Below the pieces are notes generated by a model. That model did not search any database. It saw only the letters and a list, made by a program, of their open reading frames with translations, and was not told the DNA's origin. A program made the translations under genes and the position numbers. From positions 1,021,001-1,085,000 of the forward strand of contig JAYKKI010000128.1 of assembly GCA_039881145.1 (NCBI GenBank): a stretch of DNA of 64,000 bases. The letters are read 5' to 3'. Origin of the DNA: Druceiella hillmani. Lineage: Eukaryota; Arthropoda; Insecta; Lepidoptera; Hepialidae. Of the stretch, positions 35,801 through 49,294 are shown one piece after another. The first letter of the stretch is position 1; every line of letters begins with the position of its first letter.

Positions 35801-36019
35801 AATTTAAGCTATGAATTTTCAACTTTGCTTCTATACGTCTATTGACTTTCGAGAGGAGTTAGTTGCAATTTTAATATTTCTGATCAAAGTGGAATAACAT
35901 CATCTTTTTTAAGTCCTCGATTGCGCAGAGACGCGCATGTTCCGTATAATTCAACAAATTTATTGTTTTTAATGAGGCTTGAAAATGAAAATAAATCAAA
36001 AACCTTTATTTTATATTGA
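32871..36019. other. A+T-rich DNA, no feature seen
   Basis: Frames at 32910-33116, 33335-33538 and 34012-34206 (minus) are of chance length and lack motifs. No repeat shared with the rest of the window was found. Confidence 0.4.
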
Positions 36020-36278
36020 AAGCCTTCTCTAATGATATATTGATTGATGGGGTTCGTAACAAAAACCGTTCCCGACTCTATATTTTATACGCATAGGCAC
36101 GTATTGTAATAAATTTTTCAAATATTTTACTATTTCAAATTTTCTTATGTAATACCCAATTGCAAAATTACCTGCACGTAGGTCAATATGATTGAAATTA
36201 TGAGCTATGGCAGATTGATAGATGGAAGGACATGATTAAGCTTTCAGGGTTTCTTTTTCCACTATAGAACCCTGAAAT
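36020..36278 (+). repeat. decayed family B-like fragment
   Basis: The right part reads GGCAGATTGATAGATGGAAGG, then ACATGATTAAGCTTTCAGGG, then TTTCTTTTTCCACTATAGAACCCTGAAA. It has the same layout as the right end of the family B elements (serial GACAGA/GGACA, then GGGTT-C-TTTTTCC, then GAACCCT). A left GGGGTTCGTAACAAAAACCG at about 36050 could be the opposite end. Confidence 0.45.
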
Positions 36279-36580
36279 CGAATATTTGAATCAACTCAAG
36301 ATCCTGTTACATTTAAAAAAACCGTATATTACTACCAATTAACAACAGTAAATAATAAACAACTTGAAGGAGAATGACAAAAATTGGGTTGGCTTACAAA
36401 CATAGAGGAAAATTTTTAAATAGACTTTTTAACACATGAAAAACCAAACAGTTCAGCGTCTAACAATAAGGAAAAATCTTAAAATGAAATACAATATGTA
36501 ACCATAATCCGAAATGAAAAATGATATTTCCATAAACGGGCATATATTGTATTTCTAATGTCAAGCCTAGTTCTTAAGAA

Positions 36581-36930
36581 ATAAAAATAACAATAAATAT
36601 CTAACGAAGTACATAATCACTTTTCGGAAGAAGTACAAAATAATAAAATAATCAATACTTATTGCTTTTATTAATTCAGAAAGAAATACAAAATAATCAA
36701 TACTTATTGCTTTTATAAATAAAAATAACAATAAATATCTAACGAAGTACATAATAACTTTTCAGAAAGAAGTACAAAATAATCAATACTTATAGCTTTT
36801 ATTAATTCAGAAAGATGTACAAAATAATCAATACTTATTGCTTTTATAAAAATAACAATAAATATCTAAGGAAGTACATAATAACTTTTCAGAAAGAAGT
36901 ACAAAATGATCAATACTTATTGTTTTTATT
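36581..36930 (+). repeat. minisatellite with 138- and 127-bp periods and inner sub-repeats
   Basis: ATAAAAATAACAATAAATAT begins at 36581, 36719 and 36846, each followed by CTAACGAAGTACATAATAAC and TTTTCAGAAAGAAGTACAAA. Inside each long unit, AATCAATACTTATTGCTTTT followed by ATTAATTCAGAAAG is itself repeated, giving a higher-order structure. The third unit is slightly shorter. Low divergence between units indicates recent expansion. The 61-codon minus-strand frame simply follows the repeat. Confidence 0.93.
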
Positions 36931-37403
36931 AATTTGTACCCGTTGCCTAAATAATAACTACAAAATGTAACTGCATTACATCCCCATTCGTTCTGTTGTT
37001 GTCAAAATCAATGTCTTTCTCGTTATTTTCGAGTTTTTCGTTGAATTTTTTGACTTCTCTGTCGGTGTGCGTCTTTCGTGGATTAAAATTTTACGTGTGT
37101 ATATACATAATACAACGAGAAAAAAACTGAATGTGGTTTCATTTTCCTTCTTGACAAGAGTTCCGTAGAAATGACATTTATGAACTATTGTGAAAATAAC
37201 CTGACTTTTCATAATAAAATGCAAGATTTCTTATTATTTAAACTATCAAGAATCAATTTTTTCATTTTATTTATTTCAGAATGTCATTTTTATTTTCATA
37301 TACTTGGTTCCAAGAATATATGGACATTTGCTGGTCTCCTTTAGTAGAATTACTTTGATTTCATACATTTTCAATGCTGCATATTTCATTGCAAATACAT
37401 AAT
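36931..37403. other. A+T-rich DNA, no feature seen
   Basis: An 82-codon minus-strand frame (36976-37224) has no motif I recognise. Confidence 0.4.
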
Positions 37404-37790
37404 ACTAGCTGTGCCCCAGGGTTTTACTTGCGTATTCTTGAGTATATTATTATAATAAATCTATGATAAATTATTTGAGTATATTATTATAATAAATTCA
37501 GAATTAGAAAAATTATCAGAATTTTTTTTAATACTATATTATTTTTCACATACTCTTGGATATAAACTATTATCACACCAAATTTTATCAAAATCCTACA
37601 AGTAGATTTTGCGTGTTTGATGAACAAATTAACATGCAGAAAGACAGGTAAACATTCTAAAATCAGGTTTTCCGGCTTCTGTTATTACACTTTATGCTAA
37701 ATTAATTACTCTCTTTAAAATATTTTCGATATATAGACTTCACTCTGTTACCATTTTATTAATAGTATAGATAAATAAATATGTTTCACT
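37404..37790 (+). mobile_element. ACTAGCTG-ended element, family G copy 1
   Basis: It starts AATACTAGCTGTGCCCCAGG and later contains CACCAAATTTTATCAAAATCC, GCAGAAAGACAGGTAAACATTC and TAATAGTATAGATAAATAAAT. This is the layout, from memory, of a very common dispersed element in Lepidoptera and other insects: ACTAGCTGTGCCC, then CCAAATTTCAT-AAAATC, then GACAGACA, then an ATTAGTATAGAT end. It is non-coding. Boundaries are approximate. Confidence 0.55.
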
Positions 37791-38299
37791 TTACAGAAAT
37801 AATTATCAAGCATCCTCAAAGTTAAACGATTAAATTTGTTATTTACCATTTAGTTGTGATAATAATTATCGACAGGGATTATTGCTGTTTTAACATACAT
37901 TTGACCTTTGTTTCACAGTCATAGGTGTGTCAAAGCAAATGGGAAAATACGGGTTAAAAACGGGGTGGTTTTCATGATATTTTCGCCATAAAGTTTAATG
38001 TGATAAGTTAAAATTATCCTTGTCGTTATTGATGAAGGAATGTTAGTTTAATGATGCATTTATAGCGGCGATGCCGGAAGAACTAGTATTAGTTTTGTTT
38101 GCCATAAATGTAAATTTAGAAGGAGTTTATGCGCCATTATTATTTGGTGCAGTTGTGAACGTAAAGTTTCATCTCTATTTGTGTTTCTTCTACTTTTGTG
38201 ATTTCTTGTATAACACAGCGTCTTTATTTTTTTTCTAATTCGATTTTATTGAAGCAACTTTCAAAAGAAGCATTTTGTTTATTATCTATCTAATCTAAA
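37791..38299. other. A+T-rich DNA with a G+C-richer patch
   Basis: About 37930-38170 is less A+T-rich and contains two GCCATAAA octamers (37987, 38100) and TTTATAGCGGCGATGCCGG. Such octamers are Abdominal-B-class homeodomain-like sites, but two occurrences mean little by themselves. No frame or repeat was found. Confidence 0.3.
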
Positions 38300-38585
38300 T
38301 ATATTATTTCTAAAAGGTGTTTTTTTATCGAGCGGCTCGATCTCTTTAACTACTGCACCAAAAAAAATAAAAAAAATACCCACTTAAAGCTTATATTTTC
38401 TACTTTGGGCGAAAAATATAAAAAAATTCGAAAACAATCTTTTTGTTAATAAAAAAATTAATTTTTATAACAATTGGCATGAGCGCCATCTGTGGGCGAC
38501 ACATCAAATATCTTAGCCAAATTGTATACTTGGAACACGCTAGATGGTGATATAGTACGAAGACTTCGCACGGGTCAGCTAGTAT
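38300..38585 (-). mobile_element. ACTAGCTG-ended element, family G copy 2 (inverted, partial)
   Basis: The plus strand ends GAAGACTTCGCACGGGTCAGC then TAGTATT, i.e. on the minus strand it starts AATACTAGCTGACCCGTGCG. AGCGCCATCTGTGGGCG at 38482-38498 is a phrase common in dispersed insect repeats. It faces copy 1, so the two starts form widely spaced inverted ends about 1.2 kb apart. Confidence 0.5.
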
Positions 38586-39842
38586 TATTTAATTTAATTG
38601 AAACATTTGATCGTCCGTTTTATGGCAATTAATATTTGCCCCACCTTCACTTAAATCTGTCATGTCTATATTGCTACATAAATCATAAAACATGTCTAAA
38701 GAATAACTTATTTGGTAAAAAAGAATATTAACAATTTAAAGAAAACCAATAAATAAGAAATAATTTGGAACCGGTCACTTACATACACGCGACTGATCAT
38801 TGCAGAACTGTTTTGTGATACAAAATACTGGTGACACAAAACCTACAAAATTATGTCCCAAATTTGAATATTTTTCGTTTGTTTTTTAATAAGAGAATGA
38901 ATATATTTTCTTATATGAAAGCAACTATTGAAATAAATGAAGATAAAAAATAATTTCAAGTATCAAATTAAGCTACTGACTATAACTTACCACTTTCATT
39001 AGTACCCTCAGGCCTAGGAACCACCCATGAAATTTCAGAATATTAGGGTCTTTTTGATAAAATAAAATGATGCAAAATATGAAGCGTCACCTATTACATA
39101 CTTGTTTCGTGAAAAACCTTATGTTGTCTGTGGATAATATTAAATTTGGTCTATTTTTCAGTAAAGTTTTGACATTACACCAGGTTTTCTTCTTGAAATA
39201 TAATAATAACGTAACAATTAATAATTTTGGACCTAATATAAAGTTATTTAAATTCCCGTAGATAAATATCAAATAAAAGAGAAAAAAGAAAAAAAATAAT
39301 TACATTTGGATATTTTCAAGCATATGTTGGTATAAACATATTAGGAATATTTTAATATCTTGGAAACATCCTCTTCATAACTCAGTTAGTTCTAAGTTAC
39401 TTTTTTGGAAACAGATCTAATGTCTGTAAGCTGGCAGGAAAGATAAGAAATTAAAAGTTATTCTTTTTTAATATTAATTCTACTACATTTTCAATCGTTT
39501 TACATCTATTTGCTAATAAGATTAGTGACAAACCCTTTTTAAAAGCTTTCAAAATTAAATATTTGTAAGCAATTTTATTTGATTACTGTAATTACATACC
39601 CGTTTTCGTTATTAGCTGAGATGATTGGTTTTAAAGATACACTGATTAGTTTTTTACATCCTCGTATTTACTACTTGACATATAAATGTTTTAACAAACA
39701 ATGTTTTATTCTTCAAATAGGTGATATTTTAAATCAGATCGAGTACAACTGAAGCGCGACACTGAAAAAAAATTTCGCAGTGATTTTTCAAGAATTGTCA
39801 AGTTTTCATATTATTCCTTAAAATTTTGTGCTATATTTGATA
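38586..39842. other. A+T-rich DNA, no feature seen
   Basis: Two overlapping antisense frames at 39067-39272 are shadows of each other. I see no motif in either. Confidence 0.4.
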
Positions 39843-39880
39843 AAAATAATTATTGCTGTTAATAACAGATTCGTTCTTTT

Positions 39881-41449
<1,569 letters not shown>

Positions 41450-41565
41450 GAGGTGCAATTAAATCTTGATTATTGCTTTTTTTCTGCGACATATTTATAA
41501 CTATTATTATGGCTTGTTCATTCAAAAAAGAACGAATCTGTTATTAAAACCAATAAATATTTTTA
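41450..41565 (-). repeat. right arm of ~115-bp inverted duplication
   Basis: This is the reverse complement of 39843-39956. The plus strand reads GAGGTGCAATTAAATCTTGAT, then TTTCTGCGACATATTTATAAC, then TTGTTCATTCAAAAAAGAACG. It contains the same 5' part of the LINE relic (the codons just upstream of LDEVVEEIKK), pointing the other way. Confidence 0.92.
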
Positions 41566-41988
41566 GAAATATTAAAATTATCAAGTCAGTATAAAATTGT
41601 ATAAAATTATCAAGTCATTTTTTCTGGTAAACGTAAATCCTGAACCGTGAAAATAAAAAGAGAAATAGGAACGCTACCCTTTAATTTCATAATTGAATGA
41701 ATATAACAGGTAAAAATCGTATTGTTCAAAGTAAATATACAGATTAATTTTGTTGATTGTTAAAAAACATACATGTACCTAAGGTGATATAAAATGTAAA
41801 GCTTAGAATTTTGAACACCTTTTTAGGAAAAGAATAATAATAAAAGCCTCAAAATCAACTGATTCAATTGTTTATTTTGAGTTGTTACGCAGCCAAAAAA
41901 ACAATTTGTGCAGTTTATTTTTAGGATTTTTTAATGTGACGTAATTTAATCTTTTATTAATTTTAGTGCTACTGTACACCTTATTAGC

Positions 41989-42039
<51 letters not shown>

Positions 42040-43065
42040 TTACTTGTAATACCAATTGTATATTGTACCAATTTTAATTTTAATCTGACAACCATATATT
42101 TTTTATAATTTTAATAAATTAACTCAATTAATTTTTTGGAGTGGTCCTCTGAACATTAGCTTGAAATTTATTACTTTCCTATTATCCAATAAACAAACTT
42201 TGTTCAGAAACTGTCCTGTTTTTAGAATCAGCTAATTCTACTCCACGTGCTTTCATTTCATATTTTTATTTGTAGTCTATTATTCAAAGTGTATTCATGT
42301 TCCGTAATCACATATATGTATTCATTATTCAGTTTATCTAAACATTCTGAATTATGCGCATCACAAACGAAGGACTTTCGTAGGCGACTAGTTGGCTACC
42401 GACAATTGGTGACTTTTGTATGGTAAGATCAGTTGCCGACTGTCTGTCGACCTATCAAGACATGTAAGGCGCCGAATAAATATCTGCTATCACTGTTAGC
42501 GCGTATTCGTAATATCTTCTTATGTTTCTCCAACAGCGGGTTTTCAGTGACAGTTGTTTTAAAACATATTGAATATACACTACAATTTTTGTGGTGAAAC
42601 CGAACCCATAAAAGATTTTTCATGTATACTTTCGTCAATCTACGAATAAGTCTGTTGCAGTCGCATTTCTTGGGAATCATTTTGATATAGAAACTTGAAC
42701 TTGACAAATCATAATATTGATGTGGAAACTTAAGAAAGGCAATTAAAGCATTCGAACTTTTTTATTTCATATGTCGTGTGAGATATAATTTGAAAGATGG
42801 TTTCATCAGTATTTAAAAAATAATTCATTCAGAAATAAGAGAAAGATAGTTCTAGATATATTATTAAATGAGAATATGTGGTTTAGTTGATAAAGCATAC
42901 AGTATATAGAGTAAAGTAAACGCATTTTTAAAAACATTATTTTGGCGTATTGGATATAATTTGCAAGAACAAGTCTTCAGGATTAGAAAGCTGTGTTTTT
43001 TAAAAATGTTAAATTATTTTAGAAATTTTTTTGAAAGAGTCGAAAATAATAAATACTCTCTGTAT
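41566..43065. other. A+T-rich DNA, one (AT)n tract
   Basis: An (AT)n run lies at 41990-42036. At 42365-42470 is a more complex patch (GTAGGCGACTAGTTGGCTACC, then GTTGCCGACTGTCTGTCGACC) that may be part of an unrecognised transposon. The 92-codon minus-strand frame there has no motif. Confidence 0.4.
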
Positions 43066-43390
43066 TCCGAAACTGTTTAAGTCAAAGTTATAAAAAACAA
43101 CATAATTAGAAGTTTACGTAAAGTTTATCGGAAAACTACTCGTATAAGATTGATTCTAAAATTCTTTTGAGATATTTATGAGTTTGTACGCCTGTGAATA
43201 TGTATACACTGTGAACCTTTTTTTTGTACATCTTTGAAGCTGCCAAAGTTTGGAAATTATAAATAACAACATAATTAGAAGTTTACACAAAAGTTTGTCT
43301 GAAAACTATAAGGTTGATTCTAAAATTCTATTGAAATATTGGTTTGTATGTCTGTTAATACCTTTGCATGGTGAAAAATAATGTAAAAAT
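43066..43390 (+). repeat. imperfect tandem duplication, period about 170 bp
   Basis: The first unit at 43068-43210 and the second at 43240-43385 share, in order, AAAGTT-GTTATAAA-AACAACATAATT, AGAAGTTTAC, AAAGTTT-TC-GAAAACTA, GATTGATTCTAAAATTCT, TTTGA-ATATT and TTTGTA-G-CTGT-AATA. They differ by scattered substitutions and a few indels. Function unknown. Confidence 0.8.
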
Positions 43391-44689
43391 GTTTGAATAG
43401 TTTGATGGGACTACTTTATAACATTAAAAAATAATTATTTTTTAATGTTTCATTGAATGTATTTTTATCGACTACATCGAATGGGAAAATATAATTGAAA
43501 ATTTTTTTTTTAATTTTATTCAAAAATATTCAGTAATCTTTTTTATGGTTTTCCAGTACATTCCTTCTTTTTATCTATGCATGTAAAAATTCTGAAAAAT
43601 TTAAAAATAATATATTTTAACTGAAATACTGAATATTCTCAGATATTTAAACTATTATACATAATTAAGTGCTTACTGATTTCTTGTAATGCGAGTACTT
43701 TTCACACAGGTTTTTTTCTCTTTAAATTTACAATAATTGTAAGCTTTTCTATATTCATATAAGAAAAAAATTTACATATATTTTTCATTTCTTTTAAAAA
43801 AAACTACTTCGATAACATACCTGTCAACTAGTTTTATCGATACTTTACAAATTTCAATATCACGTGATTTGTTCTTTTCTTATGGTGCTTTTATATGCAC
43901 CCTTCATCGTATCCTCTGAGTGATCAATTTAAATGGAAAAATATATCCTAAAATCATGTTTATTCATTTTAATTTTTTTAACTAATCACTTATTTATATT
44001 TGGCAATTGTAAAAACAGGTTCCAAAAGAATTATATCCACCACATTATTACAACCTTAAAAGTATTTCGTAATTTCAAACATAATGGGAGGATGCTTAAA
44101 TATACAAAAAGCAAAATATACCTCCCCGTCCGTGATAATTAGCAACGAGGGGGCTAATGAGAAACGATATTGAATTAAGGGCAGACAGAATTTGGATCGT
44201 TGGGGCGATTAGTGCTGAATTATTATGTTTATGTCGTTTGCCTTAAATTTTAATATTGAAGTAAATTTAATCTGGGACTTATGTGATTTTTATTAGACCA
44301 CAATTTAAAAAAATTATATGCGTTGATGATGAATGACGTTAATTTTTAATCAAAGCAAAGGAGTATTGACGTAAACTGAAATATGATTTAGATAATATCC
44401 AAAAAAGTGGGACGGATTATGTTGCGCTATGTCTTACGATACTTATATAAAAATATATACTAAGTTACCTATACCTACATAAAAACATTAATCGCACTAT
44501 TTTTATTAACTTTCTTATTAGGAACAACGCTTATATTTCTTAAATTCTGCTTCTATCTATTTTTTAATACGGATAAGTATCCGAGTAGTACGTTTCCGAC
44601 CACCGATCCTCCTATCAAAGATGTTTCAAAATAATAATTGATTTGTTCTTTAGAAAGGCCATCGCTTGAGGATCGAATCTTATGTATTA
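43391..44689. other. A+T-rich DNA with one G+C-richer patch
   Basis: At 44130-44240 the sequence AGCAACGAGGGGGCTAATGAG through GATCGTTGGGGCGATTAGTG is much less A+T-rich and has no other copy here. Elsewhere I see nothing. Confidence 0.35.
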
Positions 44690-45055
44690 TATTACTAAGC
44701 CGCTTACCGGCAAACAAACTTTACTCAACGTTTCTCTGTTTATTTGTGCACGTTGATGTAACAACTTCGATTCCACTAGTCATTCGCGGTGAAAATATTT
44801 CCTTGCCCCCTTATTTCCGAAACTACTCAACCTAACATGGAAAACGAGGGTTTATGAAATCCTACGCAAAGGTTGTGGGAAAACTAAAACTGTCACCCTA
44901 GATATTGTAATTTTTGAGATATGCACCATATGCTATAGTTTCTAAAAGATATAGTAGGTAATGTATAGAAGTTGTTAAAAATTTATGTTTGTAAATAGTT
45001 TCATAGAAATAATGTGTGCTGCAAGTTCTGCTCGTGGTTCGCAGATTTTTTCAAT
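44690..45055 (+). repeat. interspersed repeat family E, copy 2
   Basis: Blocks in order: CCGAAACTACTCAACCTAACA, AACGAGGGTTTATGAAATCC, GGTTGTGGGAAAACTAAAACTG, TGTAATTTTTGAGATAT, AAGATATAGTAGGTAATGTAT, and TTGTAAATAGTTTCATAGAAA. The last two blocks recur at 49452-49520 and the first three at 19635, 47880 and 49295. The two frames here (44638-44835, 44985-45173) are incidental. Confidence 0.6.
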
Positions 45056-46421
45056 TTTAAATAATAAACGAACCCTTACAATGAGCTTCGTTTGTTTATT
45101 ATATTTAATATTCATGTTTTGGTTGATTATTCTCATTTATTTTTATTATAATGAATATCGACAGTTTAAATGACTAAATACGCATTATAAATAGTACCAA
45201 ATTTATTAAAAAAATATTTAGATACGTAAGTAATTTTTATAAGCATTTTCATTTTGATATATTTCTTTGGAGTTTAACCGACAGAGATTAGACTTAGGGA
45301 AACGTTTTTCTTAAGGCATTGTAGAAATAATTTTACCTCTAAGTAGACGATAAAGCTCTGTAAAAATGGGAAAATTGTATAATTTTTTCTGGAAAACCTA
45401 TTAATGGAAAATGGCCAAATCCGCATAAGTACTACTTTTATCCGTAAGCTATCGACTTACAGTTAAATGTGAGCGTACGTGACGTGACAATTAATATTAT
45501 TCGAATTTGAAATAAATTTGTTTCCATTGTAAAATTTTGATGAGTTGACTACAGTCAAAGGAAATTGCGGAATAAATTTGGTGATATTACTAATAACCAC
45601 ATGAAATTTAACAAATATTTAATTTAGATTCGAGATAAGTAGTAGGAGATAACGCATACTACAAAATTACGTTATGGAGTGTTTCATTTTATCTCTGCAT
45701 ACGTCTACGTAAACTATAACTACTATTATTTTTAAAATTATAACTTAATACACATTCCGCCTTGACTTTATATCCATTGACATTGATTTTTGGGCTGCTG
45801 GCGTAGGTGGAAATTCCTAATGTATTTGTTGGTGGTTATTCAACTTATACATAAATTTTTAATTATGTTAAAATGATGTTCTTATCTCCGATTTACTTTA
45901 ATGCGTATATGTAATTTGATATAATGCATTTAAAACTATTTCCAATAGAACAGCGGTCAAAAAAAATAACCGTAGAAGCATTTTATTTTGTAATACTCCA
46001 TTTCGATCGGCATTTATCATCAATTGGTCAAACTTTTTTTAATAAAAACATTACCCATGTGATTTAATTGAATTCATTACTACCTTTAATTGTATTAGAT
46101 CACAAGGTTTATTATCTCTCTAAGTCATTATACCCGAGTCAACATGATCGAGCACACAACATCAAACCATACTATATATACATTGATTTAGAGTCAGAAA
46201 TTATAAAGTTTATAAATGTACTTTTTAGTTTAAAAAAATAAAGATTAATTTATGCAAACTTGGTCAAACCTTCCAAATTAAATATAATCCAAGTTAAATA
46301 GAAATATCAAATTAATATAGCAGAAAGCGACTGCTTAGAATTATGTAGTGGGTAGACAATTTTTTCAGAATAATTTCAGAAAATGCGTATAATTAACAAT
46401 TGGATATTAAAACGAAAAAAA

Positions 46422-46427
<6 letters not shown>

Positions 46428-46479
<52 letters not shown>

Positions 46480-46490
46480 ATATATATATA
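46428..46490. repeat. (TA)n(TG)n(TA)n microsatellite
   Basis: A compound TA-TG-TA dinucleotide tract. Confidence 0.98.
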
Positions 46491-46794
46491 AGTTGTTTCA
46501 GACTATTTACTAATTACTCTACTTGAACGGGGAAAAAGACATTATTATTCTTACAAAATATTTATATTTCGTTTAAAAAAACAAATAATGCAAACTCTAC
46601 CTTATCTAAATAAATTTGACTTAACCAACCTGGCATAGCCTAACATTTTATAAGTGACAAACCTCTCCTAATCTAATTGTAGCTGACCTAACTCTAAATC
46701 AAACTAACCCAAGAAGAAAGAAAATAAAATGGTCTATTTTATGTCCATCACGGATTAAAAGCTCGTAACGAAAAAAATTATATAACTATGGACT

Positions 46795-46945
46795 AATGTA
46801 ATTTTTGAGATAATCACGATAACATCTATGTATCCTCATTAGTATATATTAGGTATTATTACATATTTATTACGTTGTGAATTCCATATCAATGCTGACT
46901 TATGATAAATGTATAAAGTTAAATAAAAAATTGAGTAATTACATT
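46795..46945 (+). repeat. interspersed repeat family E, copy 3 (right half)
   Basis: AATTTTTGAGATAATCACGAT, then ATATTAGGTATTATTACATAT, then ACGTTGTGAATTCCATATC, then GACTTATGATAAAT. This matches 47950-48075 closely. Confidence 0.75.
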
Positions 46946-47613
46946 GTATTAAAGATCCAGCCGAAATTGTCTACGAAACTCTTGCAAAAAATATTTACTT
47001 ATTTGAAGAGCTGACAAAGTTGAACAATGGCTAGTTGAAACTTTATTAATATGATTACGCCCTCTTTTCAACCGGGCTATTGAATGGGTTTCGCTCGGAC
47101 CGCATCCGTACTAAATACGAAAAGACGGCTTGTGCTCACAAATATGTTGTCTTATTCGTTATAAGTTAATGCAAGTAGAGTTTTTAGTTTTGTTGCAATA
47201 AATAATAAACCAATGAAATACTAAAACGATACGCGTTTGTAAATATACGACATCAATTTTGTTTTTATTAAAAAAAATATATAGCGACACTTTATTCTGA
47301 ATAGCCTAGTAGTGGCACAGATTATTCTCAAGCTGCTCACGTGATTTTTTTTTTTCTAATTTTTTATATTAATTAGATTTCCATATTCTTTCTCGAGATG
47401 ACGTTTTATAATTTCCACTCCTTAATATAATACGTATATTTTCTGTTAAAGTTTCCTGATTATTCTATGCACGCGTTCCTCCGTTTTGAACTCTTCAATT
47501 ACTTTATAAATGACGTTAAATTTTATGTCACAAAAGTTTTTTCCAATTACTTTTCATGATTGTCGATTTTAATTTTTAGAATTAGTCTCACCTAGAAACT
47601 TCAAATTTGATAT

Positions 47614-47618
47614 ATATT

Positions 47619-47657
<39 letters not shown>

Positions 47658-47698
47658 GTGTGTGTGTGTATGTGCATGCACGCGTGTGTGTGTGTGTC
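47614..47698. repeat. (TA)n followed by GT/GCAC alternating tract
   Basis: The TA run passes into CGTGTGTGTG and TGCATGCACGCGTGTG. It is an alternating purine-pyrimidine tract. Confidence 0.97.
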
Positions 47699-47879
47699 AT
47701 ATATTTGTACAGAAGTTTTATAGAGGGTAAATGAAGTACTCGCAAAACAACTTATAAGTGTTTGACGGGTTATAAGAGTTTCAAAAACATTTTTTTCATG
47801 CTTTTGAGTAAATCTACTTAAAACTATGGAAACATTTTTGAAATTTAAAGATATATTTAACTCCTTCTTTCCAACATAA

Positions 47880-48085
47880 ATTTCTGGAAGGAATAGGGTT
47901 TTTAGAAGCCTATGCTAAGATGTAGAAAAACTATAATGACGATTTGAAATTTCATAATCATTAAGATATTCACGATAATACTCGTATATATAAAACCCTC
48001 ATTTATATATATTAGGTATTATTACATATTTACTACCTTGTGAATTCCATTTTAACGATGACTTATGATAAATATATAACGTTAT
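47880..48085 (+). repeat. interspersed repeat family E, copy 4
   Basis: This copy joins the left blocks (TAGGGTTTTTAGAAGCCTATG, GATGTAGAAAAACTATAATG) to the right blocks (ATATTAGGTATTATTACATAT, CCTTGTGAATTCCATTTTAAC, GATGACTTATGATAAAT). It shows that the half copies at 46795 and 19632 belong to one family. Confidence 0.7.
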
Positions 48086-48089
48086 TTAA

Positions 48090-49290
48090 TTTCAAACAAT
48101 GTGTGAGACCCTAATGTGCAAATCGCATTTGGCCGGTTTTTACTCATTGACACGTGAATTTAATCTGTCGACCAGCAATTCGGTCAATTCCCAACACTAG
48201 CTTTCTAGTTTTAATTGATTTTCTGTATTAGATATATTAAAAAAAAACATAAATTTTACAGACTTTTGACAACAGAACACTAATTTTAAAGAAATAATTA
48301 CTTTTATAAAATAAATTCAAAATAAAAATTTAAAAATTATGCAATAATAAAAAACTTAATATTCGGACGTAATTTTGTTATCATTAAACTCTTTCACTAA
48401 ATACACTTAAAACTAATAGCTCCGTGCGTGCTTGGTGAGACCGCAGCATACCATAACGAAAGAGGACCACATTTAATTCGCTTCATCTTCCTTTTTTTGT
48501 GTTTTGTTGAAAGACGCATATTTTCACAATTCTTGCACAAGGTTTGGTTGATGTTTGATAGTGTCACCATTGCTGTTTTCGTAGATTATGTCAAGTTTTA
48601 TGGCACACCTTCCTTGAAATGTGTCTGTTCCGTTAAATATACGACTATTATATTGGTCTTTATAGTTACATTTGTATTATACTGGGTTTTTGTTCTATGT
48701 CTGACGTGATGTCTTGAAAATTAATAAACCTCAAGTGATTACACATAAATTAGAATGTATTATATCTGATTATTAATTTAATTGCTCAGCGCACCAGAGA
48801 AACAACAATAATGGGTTGGCAAGTTTCCAAGGTGTCTAATATAGTGAAATGACAAACGTTCTCCTACGTTTACATCGTGGAGATAAGAATCATTTTGTTC
48901 CATTTTGCTTATTATAAACTACCTTCTGAATGGATTTTTCTTACTTATTTTTCACTTTTTTGATAACCTCTTGCACCGTTTGCAAATAACGCTAAATCAT
49001 TAAATTTCCCTTCATTCAGTTCAATTTTTTTTATTTAGAAATGTGTAAATATTTGACTCAATAAATAGTTTTAATTGAATTCTCTTTGCTTCCATTCCAC
49101 TTTCCCAATTTTCCGTCTTGTGATTAGCTTAATAATTAATATTGTACGTAATCGGAAGCGAGTGGAAAAGTTAAATTGGGTGATGATTAAAAGTAATGTA
49201 TGTGGAAGGTTTACAGAGCAAATTAAACACTCGAAATATTTTTTTTATATATGCATAGTATGGATTGTCGTTTGAAAAGGCTCCGCTACT
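48090..49290. other. A+T-rich DNA, no gene seen
   Basis: The 93-codon plus frame at 48428-48709 is hydrophobic near its end but begins at GTG and has no motif. I treat it as chance. Confidence 0.4.
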
Positions 49291-49294
49291 TTAT

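Noticed and set aside
36581..36930. CRISPR-like array
   Set aside because: Units are contiguous with no unique spacers and the DNA is eukaryotic in character. It is a minisatellite.
46606..46710. Interstitial telomere-like (TTAGG)n / CCTAA-rich stretch
   Set aside because: The CTAAC/CCTAA words are scattered and not in register, with no two perfect consecutive TTAGG units.
48428..48709. 93-codon frame with hydrophobic stretches that could be membrane segments
   Set aside because: It starts at GTG. T-rich DNA gives Phe/Leu/Val-rich frames by chance, and no motif or splice context was seen.
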